DNA from: Sphingobium sp. CAP-1 | Lineage (GTDB): Bacteria > Pseudomonadota > Alphaproteobacteria > Sphingomonadales > Sphingomonadaceae | DNA length: 64,000 bases | NCBI RefSeq assembly: GCF_009720145.1 | Contig: NZ_CP046253.1 | Location: 558,001-622,000, forward strand | Reading direction: 5' to 3' | Part shown: in pieces, positions 34,970-43,137 of the stretch | Layout: each line of letters opens with the position of its first letter | Position numbering within the stretch: the first letter of the stretch is position 1 | The notes under the pieces: model-generated | Seen by the model: only the letters and a program-made list of their open reading frames with translations | Told to the model about the DNA's origin: nothing | Databases searched by the model: none | Translations under genes and position numbers: made by a program

Positions 34970-35058
34970 ATCATGCGCGACACATGCCGCAGCCGTCAGG
35001 TCAGACCATGTCCGGCAAAACCGTCGGTCGGATATGCATCCCGCACTTGCGTTCGGGC

Positions 35059-35077
35059 GTTTCGCCAAAGGCGAAAC
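35059..35077. terminator. Hairpin directly 3' of tRNA-Ala copy 2
   Basis: GTTTCGCC-AAA-GGCGAAAC is an 8-bp perfect stem abutting the CCA of the second tRNA-Ala. It could be a processing signal within a two-tRNA transcript rather than a terminator. Confidence 0.4.
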
Positions 35078-35153
35078 TGGTGGAGCCTAGCGGGATCGAA
35101 CCGCTGACCTCCTGCATGCCATGCAGGCGCTCTCCCAGCTGAGCTAAGGCCCC
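35078..35153 (-). tRNA. tRNA-Ala(GGC), copy 2
   Basis: Same 76-nt sequence as 34894-34969, 108 bp upstream of it on the minus strand. The pair is probably one transcript with this copy first. Confidence 0.95.
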
Positions 35154-35240
35154 GTCACCAGTGAAGCGCCGTTGGGTCCGGCGCTTGCGAGGTCGCTGCC
35201 TCTAGGGTCGTCGGACCCTGTTGGCAAGCGGAATTTTCAC

Positions 35241-35579
35241 TTAATTGTCGTCGCCGTCGTCATCGCCGCCAGCATCGACGCCCAGGTCGTCATCGCCGCC
35301 CAGATCGACATCATTATCCGGCGAATCGCCATCGTCATCAACGTCCAGATCGATGTCCAGATCGTCGTCGGCCGTCTCCAGCTCGCCATCGGCGGTTTCG
35401 ATCACCTTCTTGGGCGCCACTTCCTCATAAGGCAGCGGCTGCTTCGACTTCAGCACCGGCTCCGGTTCCCAGGCGGTGTTGCAATTGATGCAGACAACCG
35501 GATCGTCCTTGCCCAGGTCGTAGAAGCGAGTCGCGCATTTCGGGCAGGTCCGCTTCGTGCCCCATTCAGCCTTCACCAT
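35241..35579 (-). CDS. TIGR02300-family zinc-ribbon protein with acidic tail
   Basis: 112 residues. The N-terminus has the family signature KRTCPKCATRFYDLGKDDPVVC..C, a four-cysteine ribbon with the FYDL motif. From about residue 60 the protein is an Asp/Gly-rich acidic tail. The family is confined to alphaproteobacteria and has no established function. Confidence 0.9.
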   Translation of the reverse strand: MVKAEWGTKRTCPKCATRFYDLGKDDPVVCINCNTAWEPEPVLKSKQPLPYEEVAPKKVIETADGELETADDDLDIDLDVDDDGDSPDNDVDLGGDDDLGVDAGGDDDGDDN

Positions 35580-35725
35580 GTCCGGCCTGTTCCTTCTTCG
35601 ATGCTCAAACAGAAATCACGCGGCGCAACGGAGGTTGCCCGCGAAACGTCGCGCGCCTTGCCATAGCGGGGCCGCGCTGTCAAAAGCCGCTCGCATTTTT
35701 TCGGTTCCATGACAACGGACAGCCC

Positions 35726-37066
35726 GTGACCCAGCATAGCGATCACCCCACCCCCCGCACCTTCACCGCCGCCCCGGCCCTGTCCGGCAGCGTCGCCGTG
35801 CCGGGCGACAAGAGCATTTCCCATCGTTCGCTGATGCTGTCCGCGCTGGCTATCGGCGAAAGCCGGGTCGAAGGGCTGCTGGAAGGCGAGGATGTACTGG
35901 CCACGGCAGCCGCGATGCGGGCCATGGGCGCGACGATCGAGCGGGATGCGGACGGCATATGGCATATCCATGGCGTGGGAGTCGGCGGGCTGCTCCAGCC
36001 GGAAACGGCGCTCGACATGGGGAATAGCGGCACGTCGACCCGGCTGCTGATGGGGCTGCTGGCCAGCCATGATCTGACCGCGACCTTCACCGGCGACGCA
36101 TCCTTGAGCAAGCGCCCCATGGCGCGCGTGACCGAACCGCTGTCGCGCATGGGCGCCAGCTTCACGACCAGCCCCGGCGACCGCCTGCCGCTGACGATGA
36201 AGGGCGCCTGCCCCGCCGTGCCGCTCGACTATACCCTGCCGGTCGCTTCGGCCCAGGTCAAATCGGCGATCCTGCTCGCCGGGCTCAACACGCCGGGCAT
36301 CACCCGCGTCGTCGAACCGATTCCGACGCGCGATCATAGCGAGCGGATGCTCAGGGGCTTCGGCGCGGACCTACAGGTCGAGGTCGAGGCGGACGGGACG
36401 CGGATCATCACCCTGGTCGGCGAGGCGGAATTGAAGCCGCAGAATATCGTCGTGCCGGGCGACCCCTCCTCCGCCGCCTTCCCGATGGTCGCGGCGCTGC
36501 TGGTGCCGGGATCACAGGTGACGATCAGCAATGTCGGCCTCAACGCGACACGCGCCGGCCTGATCGACCTGCTGCGCGAGATGGGCGGATCGATCGAGGT
36601 GGTGAACGCACGCGAAGTGGGCGGCGAGCCGGTCGGCGACCTGATCGTCACCGCCTCCGCGCTTCGGGGCGTCGAACCCGATCCCGCGCGCGCGCCCAGC
36701 ATGATCGACGAATATCCGGTCGCCTTCATCGCGGCCGCCTTTGCCGAGGGGCGCAGCATCTTCCGGGGACTGGAGGAATTGCGGGTCAAGGAATCGGACC
36801 GCATCGCCACCATGGCGCAGGGGCTGCGCGCCATCGGCGTCACCGTCGAGGAACTGGAGGATGGCATCATCATCGAGGGCAGCGGCGGCGCGCCGCTGGC
36901 CGGGGGTGGCCCGATCGCCACCAGGCTGGACCATCGCATCGCCATGAGCTTCGCCGTGGCGGGGCTGGTGTCGAAGGACGGCGTCACCATCGACGACATG
37001 CGTCCGGTGGCGACCAGCTTCCCGACCTTCCTGCCGCTGCTCCAGACTTTGGGGGCGATCGCATGA
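35726..37066 (+). CDS. aroA: 3-phosphoshikimate 1-carboxyvinyltransferase (EPSP synthase), class II type
   Basis: The 446-residue enzyme (GTG start) makes EPSP in the shikimate pathway. Substrate-binding blocks include VPGDKSISHRS and NSGTSTRLL. All four motifs used to define class II enzymes are visible: GDKS, RDHSE, SAQVK and NATR. At the position corresponding to Ala100 of the tolerant CP4 enzyme this protein has Gly102 (N100-S-G-T103). It starts the aroA-cmk-rpsA-ihfB cluster; its stop overlaps the cmk start by 4 bp. Confidence 0.97.
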   Translation: MTQHSDHPTPRTFTAAPALSGSVAVPGDKSISHRSLMLSALAIGESRVEGLLEGEDVLATAAAMRAMGATIERDADGIWHIHGVGVGGLLQPETALDMGNSGTSTRLLMGLLASHDLTATFTGDASLSKRPMARVTEPLSRMGASFTTSPGDRLPLTMKGACPAVPLDYTLPVASAQVKSAILLAGLNTPGITRVVEPIPTRDHSERMLRGFGADLQVEVEADGTRIITLVGEAELKPQNIVVPGDPSSAAFPMVAALLVPGSQVTISNVGLNATRAGLIDLLREMGGSIEVVNAREVGGEPVGDLIVTASALRGVEPDPARAPSMIDEYPVAFIAAAFAEGRSIFRGLEELRVKESDRIATMAQGLRAIGVTVEELEDGIIIEGSGGAPLAGGGPIATRLDHRIAMSFAVAGLVSKDGVTIDDMRPVATSFPTFLPLLQTLGAIA

Positions 37067-37698
37067 TCATCGCCGTCGACGGCCCCGCCGCATCGGGCAA
37101 GGGCACCATTGCCAAGGCATTGGGCCGCCATTATGGCCTGCCCGTGCTGGACACCGGCCTGCTTTACCGTGCGGTCGGCCTGTCGGTGCTGAAGGCCGGC
37201 GGCGACCCGGATCATGAAAGCGACGCCCTCGCCGCCTGCGATTTCGCCGACTCCATCCTGATCGACCCGGCGCTGCGCAGCGAGGCGGTCGGCAGCCTGG
37301 CTTCGCGCGTGTCGGTGCATCAGAGCGTGCGCGACGCGCTGGTCCAGCGGCAGCGCGATTTCGCCACCCAGCCGGGCGGCGCGATCCTGGACGGGCGTGA
37401 TATCGGCACGGTCATCGCTCCCGACGCCAACGCCAAGATCTTCGTCACGGCGAGCGTTCATGTCCGCGCCGAACGGCGTTACAAGGACGCGCTGTCCCAT
37501 GGCGGCCACCCCGACATGGATTCGCTGATCGCGGATATTCAGGCGCGCGACACGCGCGACATGAGCCGGGATCACGCCCCGCTGAAGGTCGCGCAAGGGG
37601 CAGACTTGCTAGACACGAGCAATTTGACTATAGACGCCGCCGTCCAGCGGGCGATCGCGCTTGTGGACGCCCAGCTTGAAGGTCGCTCCAACCAGTGA
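37063..37698 (+). CDS. cmk: Cytidylate kinase
   Basis: The 211-residue kinase phosphorylates CMP/dCMP. P-loop DGPAASGKGTIAKALG, the VLDTGLLYRAV block and the GAILDGRDIGTVIAPDA substrate site are present. ATG overlaps the aroA stop (ATGA). The order aroA-cmk-rpsA is conserved across proteobacteria. Confidence 0.97.
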   Translation: MIIAVDGPAASGKGTIAKALGRHYGLPVLDTGLLYRAVGLSVLKAGGDPDHESDALAACDFADSILIDPALRSEAVGSLASRVSVHQSVRDALVQRQRDFATQPGGAILDGRDIGTVIAPDANAKIFVTASVHVRAERRYKDALSHGGHPDMDSLIADIQARDTRDMSRDHAPLKVAQGADLLDTSNLTIDAAVQRAIALVDAQLEGRSNQ

Positions 37699-37865
37699 CC
37701 CGTCAAGGCGCGCGGATTGTCCGGGCGCCCTTTTCGCTTTTCTCGTCTGCGCGGCCCAACGCCTAACCCCTTGGATACGTTCAGGGTATTCGGCTCTGCG
37801 CGTGGTTTGGCCAAAGACCATCGGATACAACCGATTGGCCAGCAATGATGAACGAAGGACCAACC

Positions 37866-39578
37866 ATGGCCTCTGTGGCATTTCCCTCGCGCGACGATTT
37901 CGCCGCGCTTCTCAATGATTCTCTCGGTGGCGAGGATGGCGGCTTCGAAGGCCGCGTCGTCAAGGGCACCGTTACCGCCATCGAAAACGACCTGGCCGTC
38001 ATCGACGTGGGCCTCAAGTCCGAAGGCCGCGTGCCGCTGCGCGAATTCGCTGCGCCGGGCCAGAAGGCTGACCTGAAGGTCGGCGACGAAGTCGAAGTCT
38101 ATGTCGACCGCGTCGAAAACGCCCATGGTGAAGCCATGCTGTCGCGCGACCGCGCCCGCCGCGAAGCCGCCTGGGACAAGCTGGAAAGCGAGTTCACCGA
38201 AAACGCCCGCGTCGAAGGCGTCATCTTCGGCCGCGTCAAGGGCGGCTTCACCGTCGACCTCGACGGCGCTGTGGCGTTCCTGCCCGGCAGCCAGGTCGAT
38301 ATCCGCCCGGTGCGCGACGTGACCCCGCTGATGGACATTCCGCAGCCCTTCCAGATCCTGAAAATGGATCGCCGCCGCGGCAACATCGTCGTGTCGCGCC
38401 GCGCCATCCTGGAAGAAACCCGCGCCGAACAGCGCAGCGGCCTGATTCAGACGCTGGCCGAAGGTCAGATCATCGAAGGCGTCGTCAAGAACATCACCGA
38501 TTATGGTGCGTTCGTTGACCTGGGCGGCATCGACGGCCTGCTGCACGTCACCGACCTCAGCTACAAGCGCATCAACCACCCGAACGAGATGATCAACATC
38601 GGCGACACCGTCCGTGTCCAGATCATCCGCATCAACCGCGACACCCAGCGCATCAGCCTGGGCATGAAGCAGTTGGAAAGCGATCCGTGGGAAGGCGCCG
38701 CCGCCAAATATCCGGTCGGTGCGAAGCTGTCGGGCCGCGTCACGAACATCACCGAATATGGTGCGTTCGTCGAACTGGAAGCCGGCATCGAAGGCCTGGT
38801 CCATGTTTCGGAAATGTCCTGGACCAAGAAGAACGTCCACCCCGGCAAGATCGTGTCGACCAGCCAGGAAGTCGAAGTTCTGGTTCTGGAAGTCGATCCC
38901 GAAAAGCGCCGCATCTCGCTCGGCCTCAAGCAGGCCCAGTCGAACCCCTGGGACAGCTTCGCCGAGCGTCACCCGATCGGTTCGACCGTCGAAGGCGAAG
39001 TCAAGAACGCGACCGAATTCGGCCTGTTCATCGGCCTGGACGGCGACGTGGACGGCATGGTCCACATGTCGGACATCGCCTGGGGCATTTCGGGCGAGGA
39101 CGCGCTGGCGCTGCACCGCAAGGGCGAGACGGTTCAGGCCGTCGTTCTCGACATCGATGTCGAGAAGGAGCGCATCAGCCTCGGCATGAAGCAGCTTGAG
39201 CGTGGCGGCCCGGCCGCCGGCGGCACCACCGCCGCTGCTGCTGGCCTGAACAAGAACGCGATCGTTACCGTGACCGTTCTGGAAGTCCGCGACGGCGGCC
39301 TGGAAGTCCAGGCTGGCGAAGATGGCGCCACCGGCTTCATCAAGCGCAGCGACCTGGGCCGCGACCGCGACGAACAGCGTTCGGAACGCTTCCAGCTCGG
39401 CCAGAAGTTCGACGCCATGGTGACCGGCTTCGACCGCGCCAAGAAGCCGACCTTCTCGGTCAAGGCGATGCAGATCGCCGAAGAAAAGCAGGCGGTTGCG
39501 CAATATGGCTCGTCCGACAGCGGCGCGTCGCTGGGCGACATCCTGGGCGAAGCGCTCAAGGCGAAGAGCGAAGGCTAA
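37866..39578 (+). CDS. rpsA: 30S ribosomal protein S1
   Basis: 570 residues with six S1 (OB-fold) RNA-binding domains; the repeats begin near KGTVTAIENDLAVID, EGVIFGRVKGGFTVD, EGVVKNITDYGAFVDLGGI, GRVTNITEYGAFVELEAGI, EGEVKNATEFGLFIGLDGD and VTVTVLEVRDGGLEVQA. S1 delivers mRNA to the 30S subunit. I chose ATG 37866 because GAAGGA lies just upstream; the ATG at 37845 has no ribosome site. Codon use is strongly biased to C-ending codons, as in highly expressed genes. Confidence 0.98.
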   Translation: MASVAFPSRDDFAALLNDSLGGEDGGFEGRVVKGTVTAIENDLAVIDVGLKSEGRVPLREFAAPGQKADLKVGDEVEVYVDRVENAHGEAMLSRDRARREAAWDKLESEFTENARVEGVIFGRVKGGFTVDLDGAVAFLPGSQVDIRPVRDVTPLMDIPQPFQILKMDRRRGNIVVSRRAILEETRAEQRSGLIQTLAEGQIIEGVVKNITDYGAFVDLGGIDGLLHVTDLSYKRINHPNEMINIGDTVRVQIIRINRDTQRISLGMKQLESDPWEGAAAKYPVGAKLSGRVTNITEYGAFVELEAGIEGLVHVSEMSWTKKNVHPGKIVSTSQEVEVLVLEVDPEKRRISLGLKQAQSNPWDSFAERHPIGSTVEGEVKNATEFGLFIGLDGDVDGMVHMSDIAWGISGEDALALHRKGETVQAVVLDIDVEKERISLGMKQLERGGPAAGGTTAAAAGLNKNAIVTVTVLEVRDGGLEVQAGEDGATGFIKRSDLGRDRDEQRSERFQLGQKFDAMVTGFDRAKKPTFSVKAMQIAEEKQAVAQYGSSDSGASLGDILGEALKAKSEG

Positions 39579-39603
39579 GCCTTCCCGCTTTTCCAAGCGA
39601 CAG

Positions 39604-39640
39604 AAAAGCCCGCCGGACCAGTGTCCGGCGGGCTTTTTCT
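39604..39640 (+). terminator. Rho-independent terminator of rpsA
   Basis: An 11-bp perfect stem GCCCGCCGGAC-CAGT-GTCCGGCGGGC, preceded by AAAA and followed by TTTTTCT, 25 bp after the rpsA stop. It isolates rpsA from ihfB. Confidence 0.95.
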
Positions 39641-39757
39641 TGTTTCAGGACAAATATCCTTATGAATCCGAAACGATCTTCTGGTTGCCTGATTGTCAAC
39701 TGCTTGCCGAATCTCTATTATGGCGGCGGGATACAGCAGAGGGGCGCTGGAGAACCA

Positions 39758-40048
39758 ATGATCCGTTCGGAACTGATCCAGAAACTGGCCGAGGAAAATC
39801 CCGGCCTGAACCTCCCGGAGGTGGAGAAGATCGTCGATCTCTTTTTCAAGGAGATTGTCGATCGACTATCCTCTGGCGGGCGAGTCGAATTGCGGGGATT
39901 CGGCGCTTTCACCACCCGCGCGCGCGACGCCCGGACGGGACGCAATCCGCGCACGGGGGAACAGGTGCCGGTCGACGCCAAGCGCGTGCCCTATTTCAAG
40001 CCGGGCAAGGAAATGCGCGAACGGCTGAACGTCAAGGGCGACGCCTGA
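39758..40048 (+). CDS. ihfB: Integration host factor subunit beta
   Basis: The 96-residue DNABII protein begins MIRSELIQKLAEENPGL and has the DNA-bending arm RNPRTGEQVPVDAKRVPYFKPGKEM, typical of IhfB rather than HU. With IhfA it bends DNA sharply at specific sites. Ribosome site GGAGAA lies 6 bp upstream of the ATG. It is separated from rpsA by a strong terminator, so it needs its own promoter in 39641-39757. Confidence 0.95.
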   Translation: MIRSELIQKLAEENPGLNLPEVEKIVDLFFKEIVDRLSSGGRVELRGFGAFTTRARDARTGRNPRTGEQVPVDAKRVPYFKPGKEMRERLNVKGDA

Positions 40049-40113
40049 CTCCATCTGCCGCTTGACCTGTCGCCCGCCAGCCGTCAGGGGTGGCGGGCTT
40101 GAGCTATCCCCAA

Positions 40114-40199
40114 GCGGACGTGGCGAAATCGGTAGACGCAGCGGACTTAAAATCCGCCTTCCCCTGGAATTGCGGGTTCAAGTCCCGCCGTCCGCACCA
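40114..40199 (+). tRNA. tRNA-Leu(TAA)
   Basis: 86 nt with encoded CCA. Acceptor GCGGACG/CGTCCGC, class II long variable arm, and anticodon arm GCGGA-CTTAAAA-TCCGC giving anticodon TAA. Confidence 0.95.
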
Positions 40200-40279
40200 T
40201 CTTCCTACAATCGCTGTTATTTCTGCCTGATTTGATGCGCAGGGGTGGCAATTCCCGTGCCCAGCCGCAATGATGGCGC

Positions 40280-42064
40280 ATGGCCGGCGCGATCAATCCT
40301 CAAAGCTTCAGCGACTCCCTCGTCATCCTGGGGGCGGCGGGGCTGGTCATTCCCGGTTTCGCGCGCTTCCGCATCAGCCCGGTGATCGGCTTCATCCTGG
40401 TCGGCCTGGCGGTCGGGCCAGCGGGCCTTGGATCGCTGGTCGGCCAATATCCCTGGCTCTACCATGTCACCATCTCCAACCGCGAGGCGATAGAACCGTT
40501 CGCGGAACTGGGCGTCATATTGCTGCTCTTCTCGATCGGGCTGGAACTGAGTTTCCGGCGATTGTGGACGATGCGCGCGCAGGTGTTCGGCGTCGGCGCG
40601 GCGGAACTGATCGGCAGCGGGCTGCTGATCGCGCTGGGCCTCTATCTGCTGGGCCAGCCGTCGGCGGGCGCGATCGGCCTCGGCCTTGCGCTCGCCCTGT
40701 CCTCCACCGCGGTCGTGTTGCCGATGGTGGGGACGCAGAGCGCGGTCGGGCGATCGGCCTTTTCGATGCTGCTGTTCGAGGATCTGGCGCTGGTGCCGAT
40801 CATTTTCATGCTGGGCGCGATGGCGCCGTCGGTCGCCGCCAGCGGCGATGGCGGATGGAGCGACCTGGCCGATACGCTGATGAAGGGCGGCATCACCATC
40901 GCGATCATGCTGATACTGGGCCGACTGTTCCTGCCGCACATGTTCAGTCAGGCGGCGCGGACCAAAAGCCCCGAAGTGTTCCTGGCCGCGAGCCTGCTGG
41001 TGGTGATCGTCTCCAGCCTGGCCACGTCGATCGCGGGGCTGTCGCCGATCGTCGGCGCGCTGCTCGCCGGTCTGCTGATCGCCGAAACCGACTATCATGG
41101 CGAGGTCGAGGTGATGACCGCGCCGTTCAAGGGGCTGGCGCTGGGCGTGTTCCTCATCACCGTGGGCATGAGCCTGGACATTCGCGTCATCCTGGCCAAC
41201 TGGCCCAGCCTGCTGATCGCGGTGATGGGCGTGGTGCTGGCCAAGACGCTGGTAACATCGGCGCTGCTCTATCTGTCGGGCGTGCGCAAGGGCGTGGCGA
41301 TGGAGGTCGGCGTGCTGATGTCCAGCCCATCGGAAACCACGCTGATCGTGCTGTCGACCGCCGCCACCGCCAAGCTGATCCTGCCGTCGACCGCCGCCTT
41401 CTGGCAGATCGTCACCGCCATCGGCCTGACCATCACGCCGCTACTGGCGCGGATCGGCCATGACATCGCCCGACGGCTGGAAATGGCGCTGGGCGAGGAA
41501 CGGGTCGAAACCGAGCAGGAACAGACCGAGGCGGCGGCCGTGGTGATCGGCTTCGGCCGGGTCGGGCATATGGTGTGCGACCTGCTCAAGACCCACAAGC
41601 AGCGTTTCATCGTGGTCGAATCGGACCCGGATGTCGTGGCGGAGGCCCGGCGGCTGGGCTATCCGATCCTGTTTGGCGACGTGTCGCGGGCGGAGATGCT
41701 GGACAAGCTGCGGCTCGGCCATGCCCGCGCGCTCATTTTGACGATGGACGATCCGGTGCTGTCGGTGCGCGTCACCAAGCGGGTGCGCGGCTGGGTGCCG
41801 GACCTGCCGATCATCGCGCGCGCGCGCGACACCGATCATGCGGCGCAGCTTTATCGGGCCGGGGCGAGCGATGCGGTGCCGGAGACGCTGGAAAGCTCGC
41901 TGCAACTGGCGGAAACGGCGCTGGTCGACCTGGGCGTGGCGATGGGGCCGGTGATCGCATCGATCCACCAGACGCGCGAGGATCTGCGCATCGGCATCAA
42001 GGAAGCGGCGCAACTGGAAACCGCGCCCAAACTGCGCCGGCTACGGGCGGATGAGGTTCCTTAA
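40280..42064 (+). CDS. CPA2-family monovalent cation:proton antiporter (KefB/C-like) with TrkA-N domain
   Basis: 594 residues. About 12 membrane helices occupy residues 10-395 (PVIGFILVGLAVGPAGLGSL and ELGVILLLFSIGLELSFRRL are typical of Kef-type exchangers). A cytoplasmic Rossmann RCK domain follows, with GFGRVGHMVCDLL and a ribose-binding acidic strand FIVVESD. Such proteins exchange K+ or Na+ for H+, often gated by nucleotides or glutathione. The gene is convergent with the glutaminase gene; their stop codons share a TTAA. Confidence 0.92.
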   Translation: MAGAINPQSFSDSLVILGAAGLVIPGFARFRISPVIGFILVGLAVGPAGLGSLVGQYPWLYHVTISNREAIEPFAELGVILLLFSIGLELSFRRLWTMRAQVFGVGAAELIGSGLLIALGLYLLGQPSAGAIGLGLALALSSTAVVLPMVGTQSAVGRSAFSMLLFEDLALVPIIFMLGAMAPSVAASGDGGWSDLADTLMKGGITIAIMLILGRLFLPHMFSQAARTKSPEVFLAASLLVVIVSSLATSIAGLSPIVGALLAGLLIAETDYHGEVEVMTAPFKGLALGVFLITVGMSLDIRVILANWPSLLIAVMGVVLAKTLVTSALLYLSGVRKGVAMEVGVLMSSPSETTLIVLSTAATAKLILPSTAAFWQIVTAIGLTITPLLARIGHDIARRLEMALGEERVETEQEQTEAAAVVIGFGRVGHMVCDLLKTHKQRFIVVESDPDVVAEARRLGYPILFGDVSRAEMLDKLRLGHARALILTMDDPVLSVRVTKRVRGWVPDLPIIARARDTDHAAQLYRAGASDAVPETLESSLQLAETALVDLGVAMGPVIASIHQTREDLRIGIKEAAQLETAPKLRRLRADEVP

Positions 42065-43011
42065 TCCCCCTCCCCCGGCGGGCTGAATACCGACCAGCCG
42101 GTGTGGCGGGCCAGCAATTCGAGCGCCTGCGTGCCAAGCTGACTATTGCCGCTGTCGTTGAGGCCGGGCGACCAGACCGCGATCGAGGCGCGGCCCGGCA
42201 CGATGGCAAGGATGCCGCCACCAACCCCCGATTTACCGGGAATGCCGACGCGGAAGGCGAAATCGCCCGAAGCGTCATAATGGCCGCAGGTCAGCATCAG
42301 CGCGTTGATGCGCCGGGCGCGGCCGGGCGACACCACCCTGCCCCCGTCCGGGTGGCGGCCATCGAGCATCAGATAGCGACCGGCCAGCGCCAGTTGGCGG
42401 CAGTTCATCTCGATCGCGCATTGGTGAAAATAGCTGCCCAGCACCAGATCGACCGGATGGCGCACATTGCCGAAGGCACGCATATAGTTGGCGAGCGCCA
42501 TGTTGCGGAAACCGGTCGCAGTTTCGGAAGCGGCGACATCCTCATTGATCGCAACAGCGTCATCGCCGGTCAGATAGCGGACGAAGCGCAGCATCTCGCC
42601 GATCGCGACGCGCGGCTGATGCCCGCCCAGATTGACATCCGACACGACGATCGCGCCCGCATTGATGAAGGGATTGCGGGGAATCCCCTGTTCCTGCTCC
42701 AGTTGGACGATCGAGTTGAAGGCGTTGCCCGATGGCTCCCGCCCCACCCGGTCCCAGAGCTGGTCGCCGACCTTGCCCAGCGCCAGCGTCAGCGCGAACA
42801 CTTTCGATATGGACTGGATCGAAAAACCGGTATCCGCGTCGCCGCCGGTCAGGATGCGGCCATCCGCCGTGGCGATGGCGATGCCGAATTGCGCGGGATC
42901 GACCTTGGCCAGTTCGGGGATGTAGCTGGCAACCGTGCCCCGGTCCCCGGCGGCGGCCATATGGGCCGCGATATCGTCGATGATCGCTGTCAGGTCAGGC
43001 GGCATCGGCAC
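42061..43011 (-). CDS. glsA: Glutaminase (beta-lactamase fold)
   Basis: The 316-residue cytosolic enzyme hydrolyses glutamine to glutamate and ammonia. The Ser-Lys catalytic motif is FSIQSISKVF (Ser67, Lys70). NPFINAGAIVVSD, SYFHQCAIEMNC and KSGVGGGILAIVPG are all typical. A start two codons later (ATG 43005) is possible. A copy of the 32-bp dispersed repeat begins 4 bp upstream of the start, so it may lie in the promoter. Confidence 0.96.
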   Translation of the reverse strand: MPMPPDLTAIIDDIAAHMAAAGDRGTVASYIPELAKVDPAQFGIAIATADGRILTGGDADTGFSIQSISKVFALTLALGKVGDQLWDRVGREPSGNAFNSIVQLEQEQGIPRNPFINAGAIVVSDVNLGGHQPRVAIGEMLRFVRYLTGDDAVAINEDVAASETATGFRNMALANYMRAFGNVRHPVDLVLGSYFHQCAIEMNCRQLALAGRYLMLDGRHPDGGRVVSPGRARRINALMLTCGHYDASGDFAFRVGIPGKSGVGGGILAIVPGRASIAVWSPGLNDSGNSQLGTQALELLARHTGWSVFSPPGEGD

Positions 43012-43014
43012 CCC

Positions 43015-43046
43015 TTAACTTCGCATATTTCCCGCAAATATTGAAA
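43015..43046. repeat. 32-bp dispersed repeat, copy 2 (upstream of glsA)
   Basis: On the minus strand this matches 17661-17692 at 30 of 32 positions. It lies between glsA and alaS, in the glsA promoter region. Confidence 0.7.
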
Positions 43047-43082
43047 TTAAATTTCCTATTCCGGTAATATATAAACCAACAA

Positions 43083-43116
43083 CCGCGCGGGCTGCCGATG
43101 GTAGCAGTCCGCGCGG
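43083..43116 (-). terminator. Hairpin downstream of alaS
   Basis: CCGCGCGGGCTGC and GCAGTCCGCGCGG pair over 13 positions (one G-T wobble), 22 bp past the alaS stop on the minus strand. A moderately T-rich stretch follows (TTGTTGGTTTATATA on the minus strand). Confidence 0.65.
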
Positions 43117-43137
43117 GAATAGGACAGGAAAGCCGGA

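Noticed and set aside
37572..39596. 674-residue open frame antisense to rpsA
   Set aside because: Shadow of rpsA; its composition follows the complement of strongly biased rpsA codons and shows no domain.
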